Source: Pyramidobacter piscolens W5455 (GTDB lineage: Bacteria; Synergistota; Synergistia; Synergistales; Dethiosulfovibrionaceae). From it: 64,000 nt of DNA. The notes beneath the pieces are model-generated. The model ran no database searches. It saw only the letters and a list, made by a program, of their open reading frames with translations, and had not been told where the DNA came from. The translations under genes were made by a program, and so were the position numbers. Positions 55,159 to 62,406 of the stretch are shown here, piece after piece (position 1 is the stretch's first letter; each line of letters starts with the position of its first letter). The stretch lies in the NCBI RefSeq assembly GCF_000177335.1, contig NZ_ADFP01000071.1, positions 1 to 64,000 of the forward strand, in the 5' to 3' direction.

Positions 55159-55287
55159 ATGGTCTTTGACGGCATGGGCGGGGCTACGGCTCTCACGGCG
55201 ATTGCGTTCGGCGTCGTTTTTCTCGTGCTCGCAGGATTGACCGGCGTGATTTACGCGATGCGTATCGTCAGCGCCGGCCGCAAGTAA
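55159..55287 (+). CDS. Small single-span membrane protein, OadG-like gamma subunit candidate
   Basis: The 42-residue protein (MVFDGMGGATALTAIAFGVV, then a hydrophobic run to IYAMRIVSAGRK) has one membrane helix with a short basic tail, like the N-terminal anchor of oxaloacetate/methylmalonyl decarboxylase gamma subunits but without their long periplasm-distal part. ATG 55159 has GGGCGGAGG about 8 nt upstream. It precedes the beta-subunit gene by 77 nt, which supports the assignment. Confidence 0.6.
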   Translation: MVFDGMGGATALTAIAFGVVFLVLAGLTGVIYAMRIVSAGRK

Positions 55288-55364
55288 GGCTTGCGGAGGG
55301 CGTAAAACGGTTGAAAGCGGCTCGGGCCGCATAATCTTGTGATTTTTCCAAGGAGGAAAAAATT

Positions 55365-56525
55365 ATGAGCGTTGTTTCTGAAGCGTTTGCCCGCATTGTC
55401 GGCGAGTCCGGCTTTGCGGGGCTGACGGGCGGCAACATTGTCATGTTGCTGGTGGCGTTTGTCTTGCTGTACCTGGCCATTGGCCGCGGCTTCGAGCCGC
55501 TGCTGCTGATCCCCATCGCGTTTGGCTGCCTTCTGGCCAACCTGCCTCTGTCGGGCATCACCTCCGGGCCCGTGCTCGACGCTCTGGGCAATGAGACGCA
55601 GGCCGGCGGATTCCTGTACTATATGTCCTTCGGCACGGTCAAGGAGATCTACCCCGTCATCATCTTCATGGGCATCGGCGCCATGACCGACTTTACCCCG
55701 CTTCTGGCCAACCCCATCACGTTCCTCCTCGGCGCCGCCGCTCAGCTGGGCGTTTTCATCGCCCTGTTCGGCGCCATGATGCTGGGCTTCAGCGTACAGG
55801 AAGCCGCTTCGATCGCCATCATCGGCGGCGCCGACGGGCCGACCAGCATCTATCTGTGCTCGAAACTGGCGCCTCAGATTCTCGGCGCGGTCGCCGTGGC
55901 TTCGTACAGCTACATGTCGCTGGTTCCCCTGATCCAGCCTCCGATCATCAAGCTGTGCACCAGCAAGGCCGACCGTGCCATCACGATGGACAAGCTTCGT
56001 CCCGTCAGCAAGCTTGAAAGGATTTTGTTCCCCATCGTCGTCACGGTCGTGACCGGTCTGATCCTGCCCATGTCGGTGCCTTTGATCGGCGTGCTTATGT
56101 TCGGCAATCTGCTCCGCGAGTGCGGCTGCGCCGACCGCCTCAGCGACACGGCCCAGAACGCGATCATGAACACCACCACGATTTTCCTGTCGCTGACCGT
56201 CGGGGCCACGATGGAAGCCGACAAGTTCCTGACCCTCGGCACGATCAAGATCATCGTCCTCGGGCTGATCGCCTTCATGGCCAGCACGGCGGGCGGCTGC
56301 TGGTTCGGACAGATCCTGAAGGGACTGAGCGGCGGCAAGATCAACCCGATGATCGGCGCTGCCGGCGTGTCCGCCGTTCCCATGGCGGCCCGCGTCGTCC
56401 AGGTGGTCTGTCAGAAGGAGAACCCCGGACACTTCCTGCTGATGCACGCCATGGGGCCCAACGTGGCCGGCGTCATCGGCACGGCCGTCGCCGCGGCCGT
56501 CATGCTGACGCTGCTGTCTCACTGA
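55365..56525 (+). CDS. Sodium-translocating decarboxylase beta subunit (OadB/GcdB family)
   Basis: The 386-residue multi-pass membrane protein couples biotin-carboxyl decarboxylation to Na+ export. Landmarks are FGTVKEIYPVIIFMGIGAMTDF, the conserved GGADGPTSIY with the Na+/proton-site Asp, and NPMIGAAGVSAVPMAARVVQ. No alpha or biotin-carrier gene is adjacent, so the partner carboxyltransferase (oxaloacetate, methylmalonyl or glutaconyl) must be encoded elsewhere. ATG 55365 follows AAGGAGGAAAAAATT. Confidence 0.93.
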   Translation: MSVVSEAFARIVGESGFAGLTGGNIVMLLVAFVLLYLAIGRGFEPLLLIPIAFGCLLANLPLSGITSGPVLDALGNETQAGGFLYYMSFGTVKEIYPVIIFMGIGAMTDFTPLLANPITFLLGAAAQLGVFIALFGAMMLGFSVQEAASIAIIGGADGPTSIYLCSKLAPQILGAVAVASYSYMSLVPLIQPPIIKLCTSKADRAITMDKLRPVSKLERILFPIVVTVVTGLILPMSVPLIGVLMFGNLLRECGCADRLSDTAQNAIMNTTTIFLSLTVGATMEADKFLTLGTIKIIVLGLIAFMASTAGGCWFGQILKGLSGGKINPMIGAAGVSAVPMAARVVQVVCQKENPGHFLLMHAMGPNVAGVIGTAVAAAVMLTLLSH

Positions 56526-56540
56526 GTTCTGCAGTCTGCA

Positions 56541-56575
56541 AAAAATCCTCCCGTTCGCGAACGGGAGGATTTTTT
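56541..56575 (+). terminator. Intrinsic terminator after oadB
   Basis: A nearly perfect palindrome, AAAAATCCTCCCGTTC paired with GAACGGGAGGATTTTT, is followed by T and can work in both directions. Confidence 0.93.
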
Positions 56576-56591
56576 GTGGACTGTCATACTG

Positions 56592-56642
56592 ATTCTTGAT
56601 AGAAAGTGTTAATATAGTTTTCTGGGCGCTGCGAGGAAGTTC
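56592..56642 (+). repeat. Dispersed 51-bp noncoding repeat, copy 2
   Basis: This aligns without gaps to 24236-24286 at 39 of 51 positions, including an identical 16-base start and a TAGTTT at the same offset of 23. It lies 17 nt downstream of a terminator. Confidence 0.55.
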
Positions 56643-57044
56643 GGTCGCTCAGAACTGCCTCGACTGCTGCGCAGCTCGCTTTGTGAATCTCGCTCGCGGC
56701 GCCCTCGTGTTCGGCTTTTTTCGATTAAGGAGAATAGTATCAGCCCGTTTCGGGAGCCATGGCAGGGAATGTCGTCTCTTCCCGCGGAAAAACGGCCGAC
56801 GATAGTGCAAAACAGCGCGGCGCCAAGGCGGCAGAGAGAAGTTCTGTGCGCGCTTTCATGGGATAGCGCTCCTCCCGTTGAAAACGGTTTATTTGCGATC
56901 ATGGAGGAAAAAGTTTTTTATGCAATCCGAGGTGTACAATGTCAACATGTGATGACGTCGTTCCTGAAGGGCGGCGTCGCTTTGCAGGCGATCTCGCCGA
57001 CTCGGCCGCGCAGGTATTATTTTTTCGTTCGGGAGAAAAAGCGT
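56643..57044. other. Noncoding stretch, no recognised gene
   Basis: The open frame starting at 56769 shows no protein-like composition until the ATG at 57045. The part just after the repeat (56640-56670) loosely resembles 36384-36413. I see no RNA gene. Confidence 0.3.
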
Positions 57045-57281
57045 ATGAGGCTGTCCTCTGATTTTTTCAGTATTTTCACGCTGACGTTTTGTGCCCATAG
57101 CCTGTTTTCTGCCGGCTGCGTGCCGCCGTCGTTGATTGGCCCCCTGTCGGAGCGCGTGGGACTGGATAGAGTGCTGGCGGTTATCGGCTGTCGTGCGATG
57201 GGAGCATTCCCCGTGATCTGCGCGACGCTGTGGCGTCATCCGCCATTGCGCGCGCAAACGAGCAAGGAGGCAGGATCCTGA
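57045..57281 (+). CDS. Small hydrophobic protein of unknown family, possibly a remnant
   Basis: The 78-residue reading starts MRLSSDFFSIFTLTFCAHSL and has two hydrophobic stretches (about 7-28 and 43-64) separated by a polar SERVGLDR loop, reminiscent of two helices of an MFS-type transporter. A GGGAGAAAAAGCGT site precedes ATG 57045, and its TGA overlaps the RNase H ATG by one base (TGATG), suggesting coupling. It could be a real small membrane protein or a truncated transporter. Confidence 0.35.
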   Translation: MRLSSDFFSIFTLTFCAHSLFSAGCVPPSLIGPLSERVGLDRVLAVIGCRAMGAFPVICATLWRHPPLRAQTSKEAGS

Positions 57282-57937
57282 TGATTCGAGCACATTTTGA
57301 TGGCGCCTCGCGGGGTAATCCCGGCGAGGCCGGCGCCGGCATGGTGATTTACGACGGCGAACGGGCGATCTGGCGCCGTGCGCTGCCGCTGGGCATGAAG
57401 ACCAACAACGAGGCGGAGTATATGGCGCTGAGCCTGCTGGTCGACGAGCTTGAACGCCGCGGCCTGAAGAACGCGGAGATTCGCGGCGACAGCAAACTGG
57501 TGATATCGCAGGTGACGGGGCAGTGGAAGATCAAAGAACCTCGTCTGAAAGCGCTGGCCGATCCGATCATCGAGCGTATCCGCGCTCTGCAGGCGCGCTG
57601 CCGCTGGGTGCCGCGGGCCCAGAACGCCGAGGCCGACCGTCTGTCCAACGTGGCGCTGGACGAGGGCGAATTCATCGAGAGCGCGCCTTCGGATCCCGGC
57701 GAGCCGATTCCTGAAAAACAGGCTGACATTTCCGCCGCAGCCCCGGAGCTGCCGGCGAGAATGCCCGGAGGACCTGAACTTCGGCACGTGGGAGCGAAGG
57801 TATGGCTCGTGAAAGAGAACGGCGAAGAATTTGCCGTCGACGTAGCGCATCGCTGCTGCACCTGTAAGGAGGGACGCAAAACTGGCCGTTGTCGGCATAT
57901 CGAGCTTGTTTTAATGAAAAATCCGACTGTGCTGTAG
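57281..57937 (+). CDS. RNase HI-like nuclease fused to a SWIM-type zinc motif
   Basis: The 218-residue protein has an RNase H domain (1-125) with four acidic residues: D7 in FDGASRGNPG, E46 in NNEAEY, D70 in RGDSKLV and D119 in NAEADRLSN. A Pro/Glu-rich linker (about 130-170) leads to a C-terminal unit with C193-x-C195-x8-C204-x-H206, the CxCxnCxH SWIM zinc pattern that binds nucleic acid or protein. It cuts RNA in RNA-DNA hybrids if active. The fusion is unusual. ATG 57281 has AAGGAGG upstream. Confidence 0.88.
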   Translation: MIRAHFDGASRGNPGEAGAGMVIYDGERAIWRRALPLGMKTNNEAEYMALSLLVDELERRGLKNAEIRGDSKLVISQVTGQWKIKEPRLKALADPIIERIRALQARCRWVPRAQNAEADRLSNVALDEGEFIESAPSDPGEPIPEKQADISAAAPELPARMPGGPELRHVGAKVWLVKENGEEFAVDVAHRCCTCKEGRKTGRCRHIELVLMKNPTVL

Positions 57938-58294
57938 TATCTTTTTCGATGATTTGGGGCGAGCCGCTTCTGTTGTTTGTGCGTGGTTTATCCGGTGAAA
58001 TCAGGCACGTTGCCGAAAATATGACGGAAAGGCGCGGATCGTCTTATATTTTTGTTCATAAAAATCTCAAAATCCTGGGACGAATAAATGAAAATGAGCT
58101 CCACAAAAATGCTGAAAGTGGTATTATGATACGTGTTCGATTGCGTCTATATGACTTAAAAGTTTTTGCAGAGCAAAATAAAATTTCGTCGCAAAGGATT
58201 TCCCGTAAACGCGCCGGCGAATAAAACTTGCCTTAATTCCCGTCAAAATCAGGCAGATGCGCTGCAATCACACACAATGTCCGGGAGGAGACAC
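57938..58294. other. Noncoding leader before the CdaR-like regulator
   Basis: No gene is visible. A TATGAT -10-like box lies near 58125 in an AT-rich patch and could serve the regulator gene. The regulator frame is open back to 58166 without a ribosome-binding site. Confidence 0.3.
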
Positions 58295-59494
58295 ATGCTT
58301 AGACCTATTGCTCAGGAACTTGCGGAAAACATTTCCCGCGTTATCGGTTACGACGTCGTCATCACCGATACCGACGGCATCACGATTGGCTGCAGCGATC
58401 CTGACCGCGGCATCGGCACGCTGAACGAGGCGTGCGCCATTGTCGGGCGCACGGGCCAGTCCCGCTGGGAAACGGAAGAGGACGCCCGCCGTCTGAAAGG
58501 GGTCAAGCCCGGCGTCACCTATCCGATCCTCGATACTGAGCAGCATGTGATCGGCACGATCGCCATCACGGGCGATCCCGAAAAGGTCAAACCGTTCGCC
58601 CAGCTTGTCAAAAGCCAGGCCGAACTTTACCTGAAAGAGCGCATGATCACGCGCGAACTGCTGGAGCGCGAGCGCAATCTTCAGGCTCTGGTGGCCGATA
58701 TCGCCCTGTTCCGCCCCGGCATCAACGATCCGCAGGTGATCGAGACCAAAGCGGCGCTGATGGGTTATGACAAGACGCTGGCCTATTCGGTGATCGAGAT
58801 CGACACGTCGTCGCAAAGCAGCGAGGACGGCGACTATCCCGAACGCGACCGCACGCTGATGGACATCCGCCAGATCTTCAACGCCCCCGGCGACGTTTCC
58901 GGCAGCGTCGGCCCCCACCGCTACGTGGTTTTCCGCAGCGCCATGCGCGGCCGCGAATTCAATCGCGACAAGTTCTACGTGGCGGTGCGCGAGCAGTGCC
59001 TGCAGCTGACCGAGCAGCTCAAGCGCCGCGGCTTTTCCGCCGCGGTCGGCATCGGCAGCGTGCAGGACGGCATCCCCGGCTTGGTCTCGTCGTACCGCGA
59101 GGCGCAGGTCGCCTTGGGCGTCGGCAGCAAGCTGCTTCCGCGCGACAAAGTCCACATCATCACCGACTTCCGCGTCGAGGAACTGCTGCTCTGTTCCGAG
59201 CCCCGCCTGCTCGACAGCATGGTTGAGCGCGAGCTGGCGCCGCTTTTCGTGCGCACTGACGGGGAGGAACTCCAGGAGACGATCGTGGCCTGGTGCGAAA
59301 GCGGTTTCAGCGTCGTGCGCGCCGCTGAACTGCTGCATGTGCACCGCACCACGGTGGACTACCGTCTCGAAAAGCTGGAGAGCATTCTCGGCGTCAAGCC
59401 GCGCGATTTCCGCGAAATGAGCCGCTTCTACTGGTCCGTGATCCTGTGGCGGAACGGCAAGGGCAATCCCAAGACGATCAGAAACAAACGCTGA
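58295..59494 (+). CDS. CdaR/SdaR-type transcriptional regulator (sugar-diacid recognition domain)
   Basis: The 399-residue regulator has an N-terminal diacid-recognition domain (residues 1-135, LRPIAQELAENISRVIGYDV then DTDGITIGCSDPDRGIGT and TGDPEKVKPFAQLVKSQ), a middle GGDEF-like region and a C-terminal PucR-type HTH (SVVRAAELLHVHRTTVDYRLEKLE). Relatives activate glucarate/glycerate catabolism, but no such genes are nearby; the convergent gamma-glutamyltransferase is the closest. It is unrelated to the CdaA regulator at 46921. ATG 58295 lies 6 nt after GGGAGGAG. Confidence 0.9.
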   Translation: MLRPIAQELAENISRVIGYDVVITDTDGITIGCSDPDRGIGTLNEACAIVGRTGQSRWETEEDARRLKGVKPGVTYPILDTEQHVIGTIAITGDPEKVKPFAQLVKSQAELYLKERMITRELLERERNLQALVADIALFRPGINDPQVIETKAALMGYDKTLAYSVIEIDTSSQSSEDGDYPERDRTLMDIRQIFNAPGDVSGSVGPHRYVVFRSAMRGREFNRDKFYVAVREQCLQLTEQLKRRGFSAAVGIGSVQDGIPGLVSSYREAQVALGVGSKLLPRDKVHIITDFRVEELLLCSEPRLLDSMVERELAPLFVRTDGEELQETIVAWCESGFSVVRAAELLHVHRTTVDYRLEKLESILGVKPRDFREMSRFYWSVILWRNGKGNPKTIRNKR

Positions 59495-59549
59495 AAACTC
59501 GTAAAACGAAAAAGATCGGTCGCGTGACCGACGATGTCCTCCGCAGGAC

Positions 59550-59614
59550 AAACGCCAAGCGGCCGGGAATTGATGCATTCATTTGAATCATCAGTTCCCG
59601 GCCGCTTGGCGTTT
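59550..59614. terminator. Long bidirectional terminator hairpin
   Basis: A 20-bp perfect stem (59550-59569 with 59595-59614) continues into an inner TGATG/CATCA stem. T-rich sequence follows on the plus strand. It serves the converging regulator and gamma-glutamyltransferase genes. Confidence 0.85.
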
Positions 59615-59648
59615 GTGTGTTTTTTGAGCGGAGAGGGGACGGTCCCTT

Positions 59649-61256
59649 TTACCAGGCGGCGACGCAGCCGTCGGTGCGCGGCTCGGTGGCGCCGATGAGC
59701 ACGTCGTCGTCGCTGCGCAGGATCATCTGGCCGCGGCCGAAGCTGAGGAAGTCGTCGGTGACGGTCACTTCATGGCCGCGTTTGCGCAGCCCTTCGGCCA
59801 CGGCAGGGTCAAAGCCGGCTTCCAGTTCCACCTTCTTGCCGCCGATCCACTGCCAGCGCGGCGCGTCGAGAGCTTCTTGGGGATTGAGGCCGTAATCGAT
59901 CATGTTCATCAACACCTGTACGTGCCCCTGGGGCTGCATGAAGCCGCCCATGACGCCGAAAGGACCGACGGCCCGGCCGTCCTTCATCAGGAATCCAGGG
60001 ATGATGGTGTGATAGGGCTTCTTGCCCGGGGCAATGCAGTCGTCGGACCGCGGATCGAGCTTGAAGCCGTTGCCGCGGTCGTTCAGCGCGATGCCGCAGC
60101 CGGGGATGACGATGCCGCTGCCGAAGCCGCGGAAGTTGCTCTGGATGTGCGAGATCATGTTGCCTTCGCTGTCGGCGGCGCACATATAAACCGTGCCGCC
60201 GCACTGCGGATCGATGGGCTTCGGCAGCAGCGCCTCTGCGCCGATTTCGCCGCTGCGTCCCGCGGCATAGGCGTCGCTGAGCAGAAAATCCGTCTTCATC
60301 TTCATGAAGCGCGGATCGGCGATGTAAGTCTGTCCGTCGGTGAAAGCCAGCTTCATCGCTTCCAGCTGTTTGTGGACCGTCGGCTCGGCGTCGCGCCCCA
60401 GCGAGGTGTCCATCTTCTGCAGCATGTTCAGCGTCATCAGCGCGACGATGCCGTGGCCGTTGGGCGGAATTTCGCAGACTTCGTAGCCTTTGTAGTTGGT
60501 TCTGATCGGTTCGACCCATTCGGCCCGGTACGCCGCCAGGTCCTCGGCGCGCAGGAGACCGCCCGTCTCTTTCGAGAACGCGTCGAACGCCGCGGCGATT
60601 CGGCCGCGGTAGAAGCTCTCGCAGTTCGTCTCGGCAAGTTCGCGCAGAGTCCTGGCGTGGTCGGGCAGCTTGACGACGCTGCCGACGGCCGGCGCGCCGT
60701 TTTTGAGGAACGTTTCGAGGAACGGACGGAATTCCGGCTTGTCCCTGAACGGCATGAAGACTTTGGCCGCGTCGTTCCAAAGACGGCCGACGATGGGATG
60801 GACAGGATAACCGTTTTCGGCGTAATCGATGGCGGCGGCGAACAACTCTTTGAAGGGCAAGCGTCCGAAACGCCTGTGCAGTTCGCCCCAGGCCGATACG
60901 GCGCCGGGCACCGTGACGGAGTCCCAGCCGCGCTGCGGCATGGAATCGTAGCCTTTGGCCTTCATCTTCTCGAGGGTCTGAAGCTTTGGCGCGCCGCCGC
61001 TGCCGTTGAGCCCGTAAAGTTTGCCGCCGAACCAGACGAGGTCGAAAGCGTCCGAGCCAAGCCCGTTTCCCGTGGGCTCCAATACGGTCATGCAGATCGC
61101 CGTGGCGATCATGGCGTCGACGGCGTTGCCGCCCTTTTTCAGAATGTCCAGTCCGGCCTGGGCCGCCAGCGGCTGAGAGGTGCAGACCATGCCTTTGCGC
61201 CCGTAAATGACGCTGCGGCGGGATGGATAACGATAATTCAGCATGTCGAATTTCAT
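59649..61256 (-). CDS. Gamma-glutamyltransferase family protein
   Basis: The 535-residue Ntn-hydrolase family protein has GGNAVDAMIATAICMTVLEPTGNGLGSD, a catalytic-Thr region CGGTVYMCAADSEGNMIS where self-cleavage would give a small subunit, and GGFMQPQGHVQVL near the end. No signal peptide is visible, resembling cytosolic YwrD-type members rather than secreted GGT, so substrate and location are uncertain. ATG 61256 follows GGAGGAAAAAATC. A TATAAT -10 box (minus, 61346-61341) lies about 85 nt upstream. Confidence 0.9.
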   Translation of the reverse strand: MKFDMLNYRYPSRRSVIYGRKGMVCTSQPLAAQAGLDILKKGGNAVDAMIATAICMTVLEPTGNGLGSDAFDLVWFGGKLYGLNGSGGAPKLQTLEKMKAKGYDSMPQRGWDSVTVPGAVSAWGELHRRFGRLPFKELFAAAIDYAENGYPVHPIVGRLWNDAAKVFMPFRDKPEFRPFLETFLKNGAPAVGSVVKLPDHARTLRELAETNCESFYRGRIAAAFDAFSKETGGLLRAEDLAAYRAEWVEPIRTNYKGYEVCEIPPNGHGIVALMTLNMLQKMDTSLGRDAEPTVHKQLEAMKLAFTDGQTYIADPRFMKMKTDFLLSDAYAAGRSGEIGAEALLPKPIDPQCGGTVYMCAADSEGNMISHIQSNFRGFGSGIVIPGCGIALNDRGNGFKLDPRSDDCIAPGKKPYHTIIPGFLMKDGRAVGPFGVMGGFMQPQGHVQVLMNMIDYGLNPQEALDAPRWQWIGGKKVELEAGFDPAVAEGLRKRGHEVTVTDDFLSFGRGQMILRSDDDVLIGATEPRTDGCVAAW

Positions 61257-61472
61257 GATTTTTTCCTCCGGCTTTCCTTGAGTTGTGAGCGGACTCGCAC
61301 GGCGCCTGACGGTGCAGAGCGTTTTTTCGAGGCCGCCGCTATTATAAAACAGATCCGTCGATTTCGTTCGTGTTTTTCGTGGCCGGATTTACGGTGCCGG
61401 GAACAGATGCAGGAAAGAGGCGAAAATTCCCGCCATGATGATCGAGAACGTTTTCACGCGGATACGAAAAAA

Positions 61473-61509
61473 GAGACCGACTCAGCCTGCAGCAGGCCGG
61501 GGCGGTCTC
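61473..61509 (-). terminator. Intrinsic terminator after the selenoprotein gene
   Basis: On the minus strand GAGACCG pairs with CGGTCTC, with inner GCCTG/CAGGC pairing, and six T residues follow. It lies 9 nt past the selenoprotein stop codon, consistent with 61519 being a true gene end. Confidence 0.8.
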
Positions 61510-61518
61510 GTCTTTTGT

Positions 61519-61857
61519 CTATGAGGCTGAAAGGATGCCGTCGATAGCGTCTTTCAGGTCTTCCCATTCGGGAATGCCGCGGAAGATCACCTTGCCGTTC
61601 AGCACCCAGGTGACTTCGCCGCCGCGCAGGCGATAGCGCAGCGTGTCGAAGAGAAATACGAAACAGCGCGGGTCGTAGAAATCGATGTCGAGGCGTGAGC
61701 CATACTCCTCTTTGAGCTTCATGTAAAGCTGACCAGCCGCGACGCGGTTGGCTGCACCGGGAAAATGTTTCAGCTCGTTCTCGGTGTAGATTGCCGTGCT
61801 TCAGCCGCAGCCCATAATGGGACGTTCACGATAGATCTTGAGTGCCGAAGTTTTCAT
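61519..61857 (-). CDS. Predicted selenoprotein (in-frame TGA as Sec19), thioredoxin-like
   Basis: Reading through one TGA (61803-61801) gives a 112-residue protein: MKTSALKIYRERPIMGCG, then U19, then STAIYTENELKHF, and a 3' half ending in VTWVLNGKVIFRGIPEWEDL. ATG 61857 has AAAGGAG 7 nt upstream. Coding-like sequence on both sides of the TGA, a C17-G18-U19 redox-type motif and a beta-alpha-beta pattern with a NGK-x-x-F-x-G-x-P strand suggest a thioredoxin-fold oxidoreductase. The fold is inferred. It is third in a phosphohexomutase-YbaK operon, followed by a terminator. Conventional annotation would keep only a 67-codon fragment starting at 61722. Confidence 0.82.
61752..61789 (-). promoter_or_regulatory. 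Candidate bacterial SECIS hairpin
   Basis: Starting 11 nt after the TGA, CT-CACCG-GAA pairs with TTC-CGGTG-AG (10 bp, with two A-C mismatches) under a 14-nt G/U-containing apical loop. Position and size match bacterial SECIS elements read by SelB, which lie within the coding sequence just after the UGA. Bacterial SECIS sequences vary widely, so this is supportive, not decisive. Confidence 0.5.
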
Positions 61858-61910
61858 GGGAAGCTCCTTTCTGCTCTTTCATCTCCAGGATGAAAGAGGG
61901 GGTCGGAAGA

Positions 61911-62396
61911 TCAAGCCTGAGGGGGCGGCTCTTTTTTGACGGCCGCTTTCTGCCCCTGGGTGTATTTGCGCAGTGTTTCCGGCGCCACGGGAAAGAAGGC
62001 GTGATCTGTGCCGGCCGCGGCCCAGACGATGGCGTAATTCCACAAATCCTCGTCCAGCAGCGCGGGAAGCGCCTGCGGGTAGCCGACGGGCGGCACGCCG
62101 CCGATCCTGAAGCCGAAATTTTCGAAAACGTAGTCGGGCGAAGCCATGGTGACGTGATGCCCTTGGCTGAGACGCTTGATCTTGCCCGAGTGGGCTTTGT
62201 TCGGACCGGACATGAGCACGAGCCATGGCTGTCCGTCGACCATGAAGATCAGGCTTTTGAGGATCTCGCCTGGCGTCACGCCGATCGCCTTCGAGGCGTC
62301 TTCGACGGTGAAGATGGTGGCGTCGCTGTGAATGATCCGGCCGTCGTAGTGAAGTTCGTCGAGGGCCTTCTGCACTTTTTCAACGGGATCGGTCAT
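61911..62396 (-). CDS. YbaK/ProX-type aminoacyl-tRNA deacylase
   Basis: The 161-residue protein is in the YbaK family of trans-editing deacylases, which hydrolyse mischarged aminoacyl-tRNA such as Cys-tRNA(Pro). Features are DASKAIGVTPGEILKSLIF, the catalytic-Lys/Gly region, and FGFRIGGVPPVGYPQALPALLDEDL. It lies 10 nt after the phosphohexomutase and 53 nt before the selenoprotein gene. ATG 62396 follows AAGGAGGTTCCC. tRNA specificity cannot be assigned from sequence. Confidence 0.9.
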   Translation of the reverse strand: MTDPVEKVQKALDELHYDGRIIHSDATIFTVEDASKAIGVTPGEILKSLIFMVDGQPWLVLMSGPNKAHSGKIKRLSQGHHVTMASPDYVFENFGFRIGGVPPVGYPQALPALLDEDLWNYAIVWAAAGTDHAFFPVAPETLRKYTQGQKAAVKKEPPPQA

Positions 62397-62406
62397 GGGA
62401 ACCTCC

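Noticed and set aside
61519-61722. 67-residue protein starting at an internal ATG (MKLKEEYG)
   Set aside because: There is no ribosome-binding site at that ATG, and the upstream part reads as coherent protein through the TGA, so it is the 3' part of the selenoprotein.
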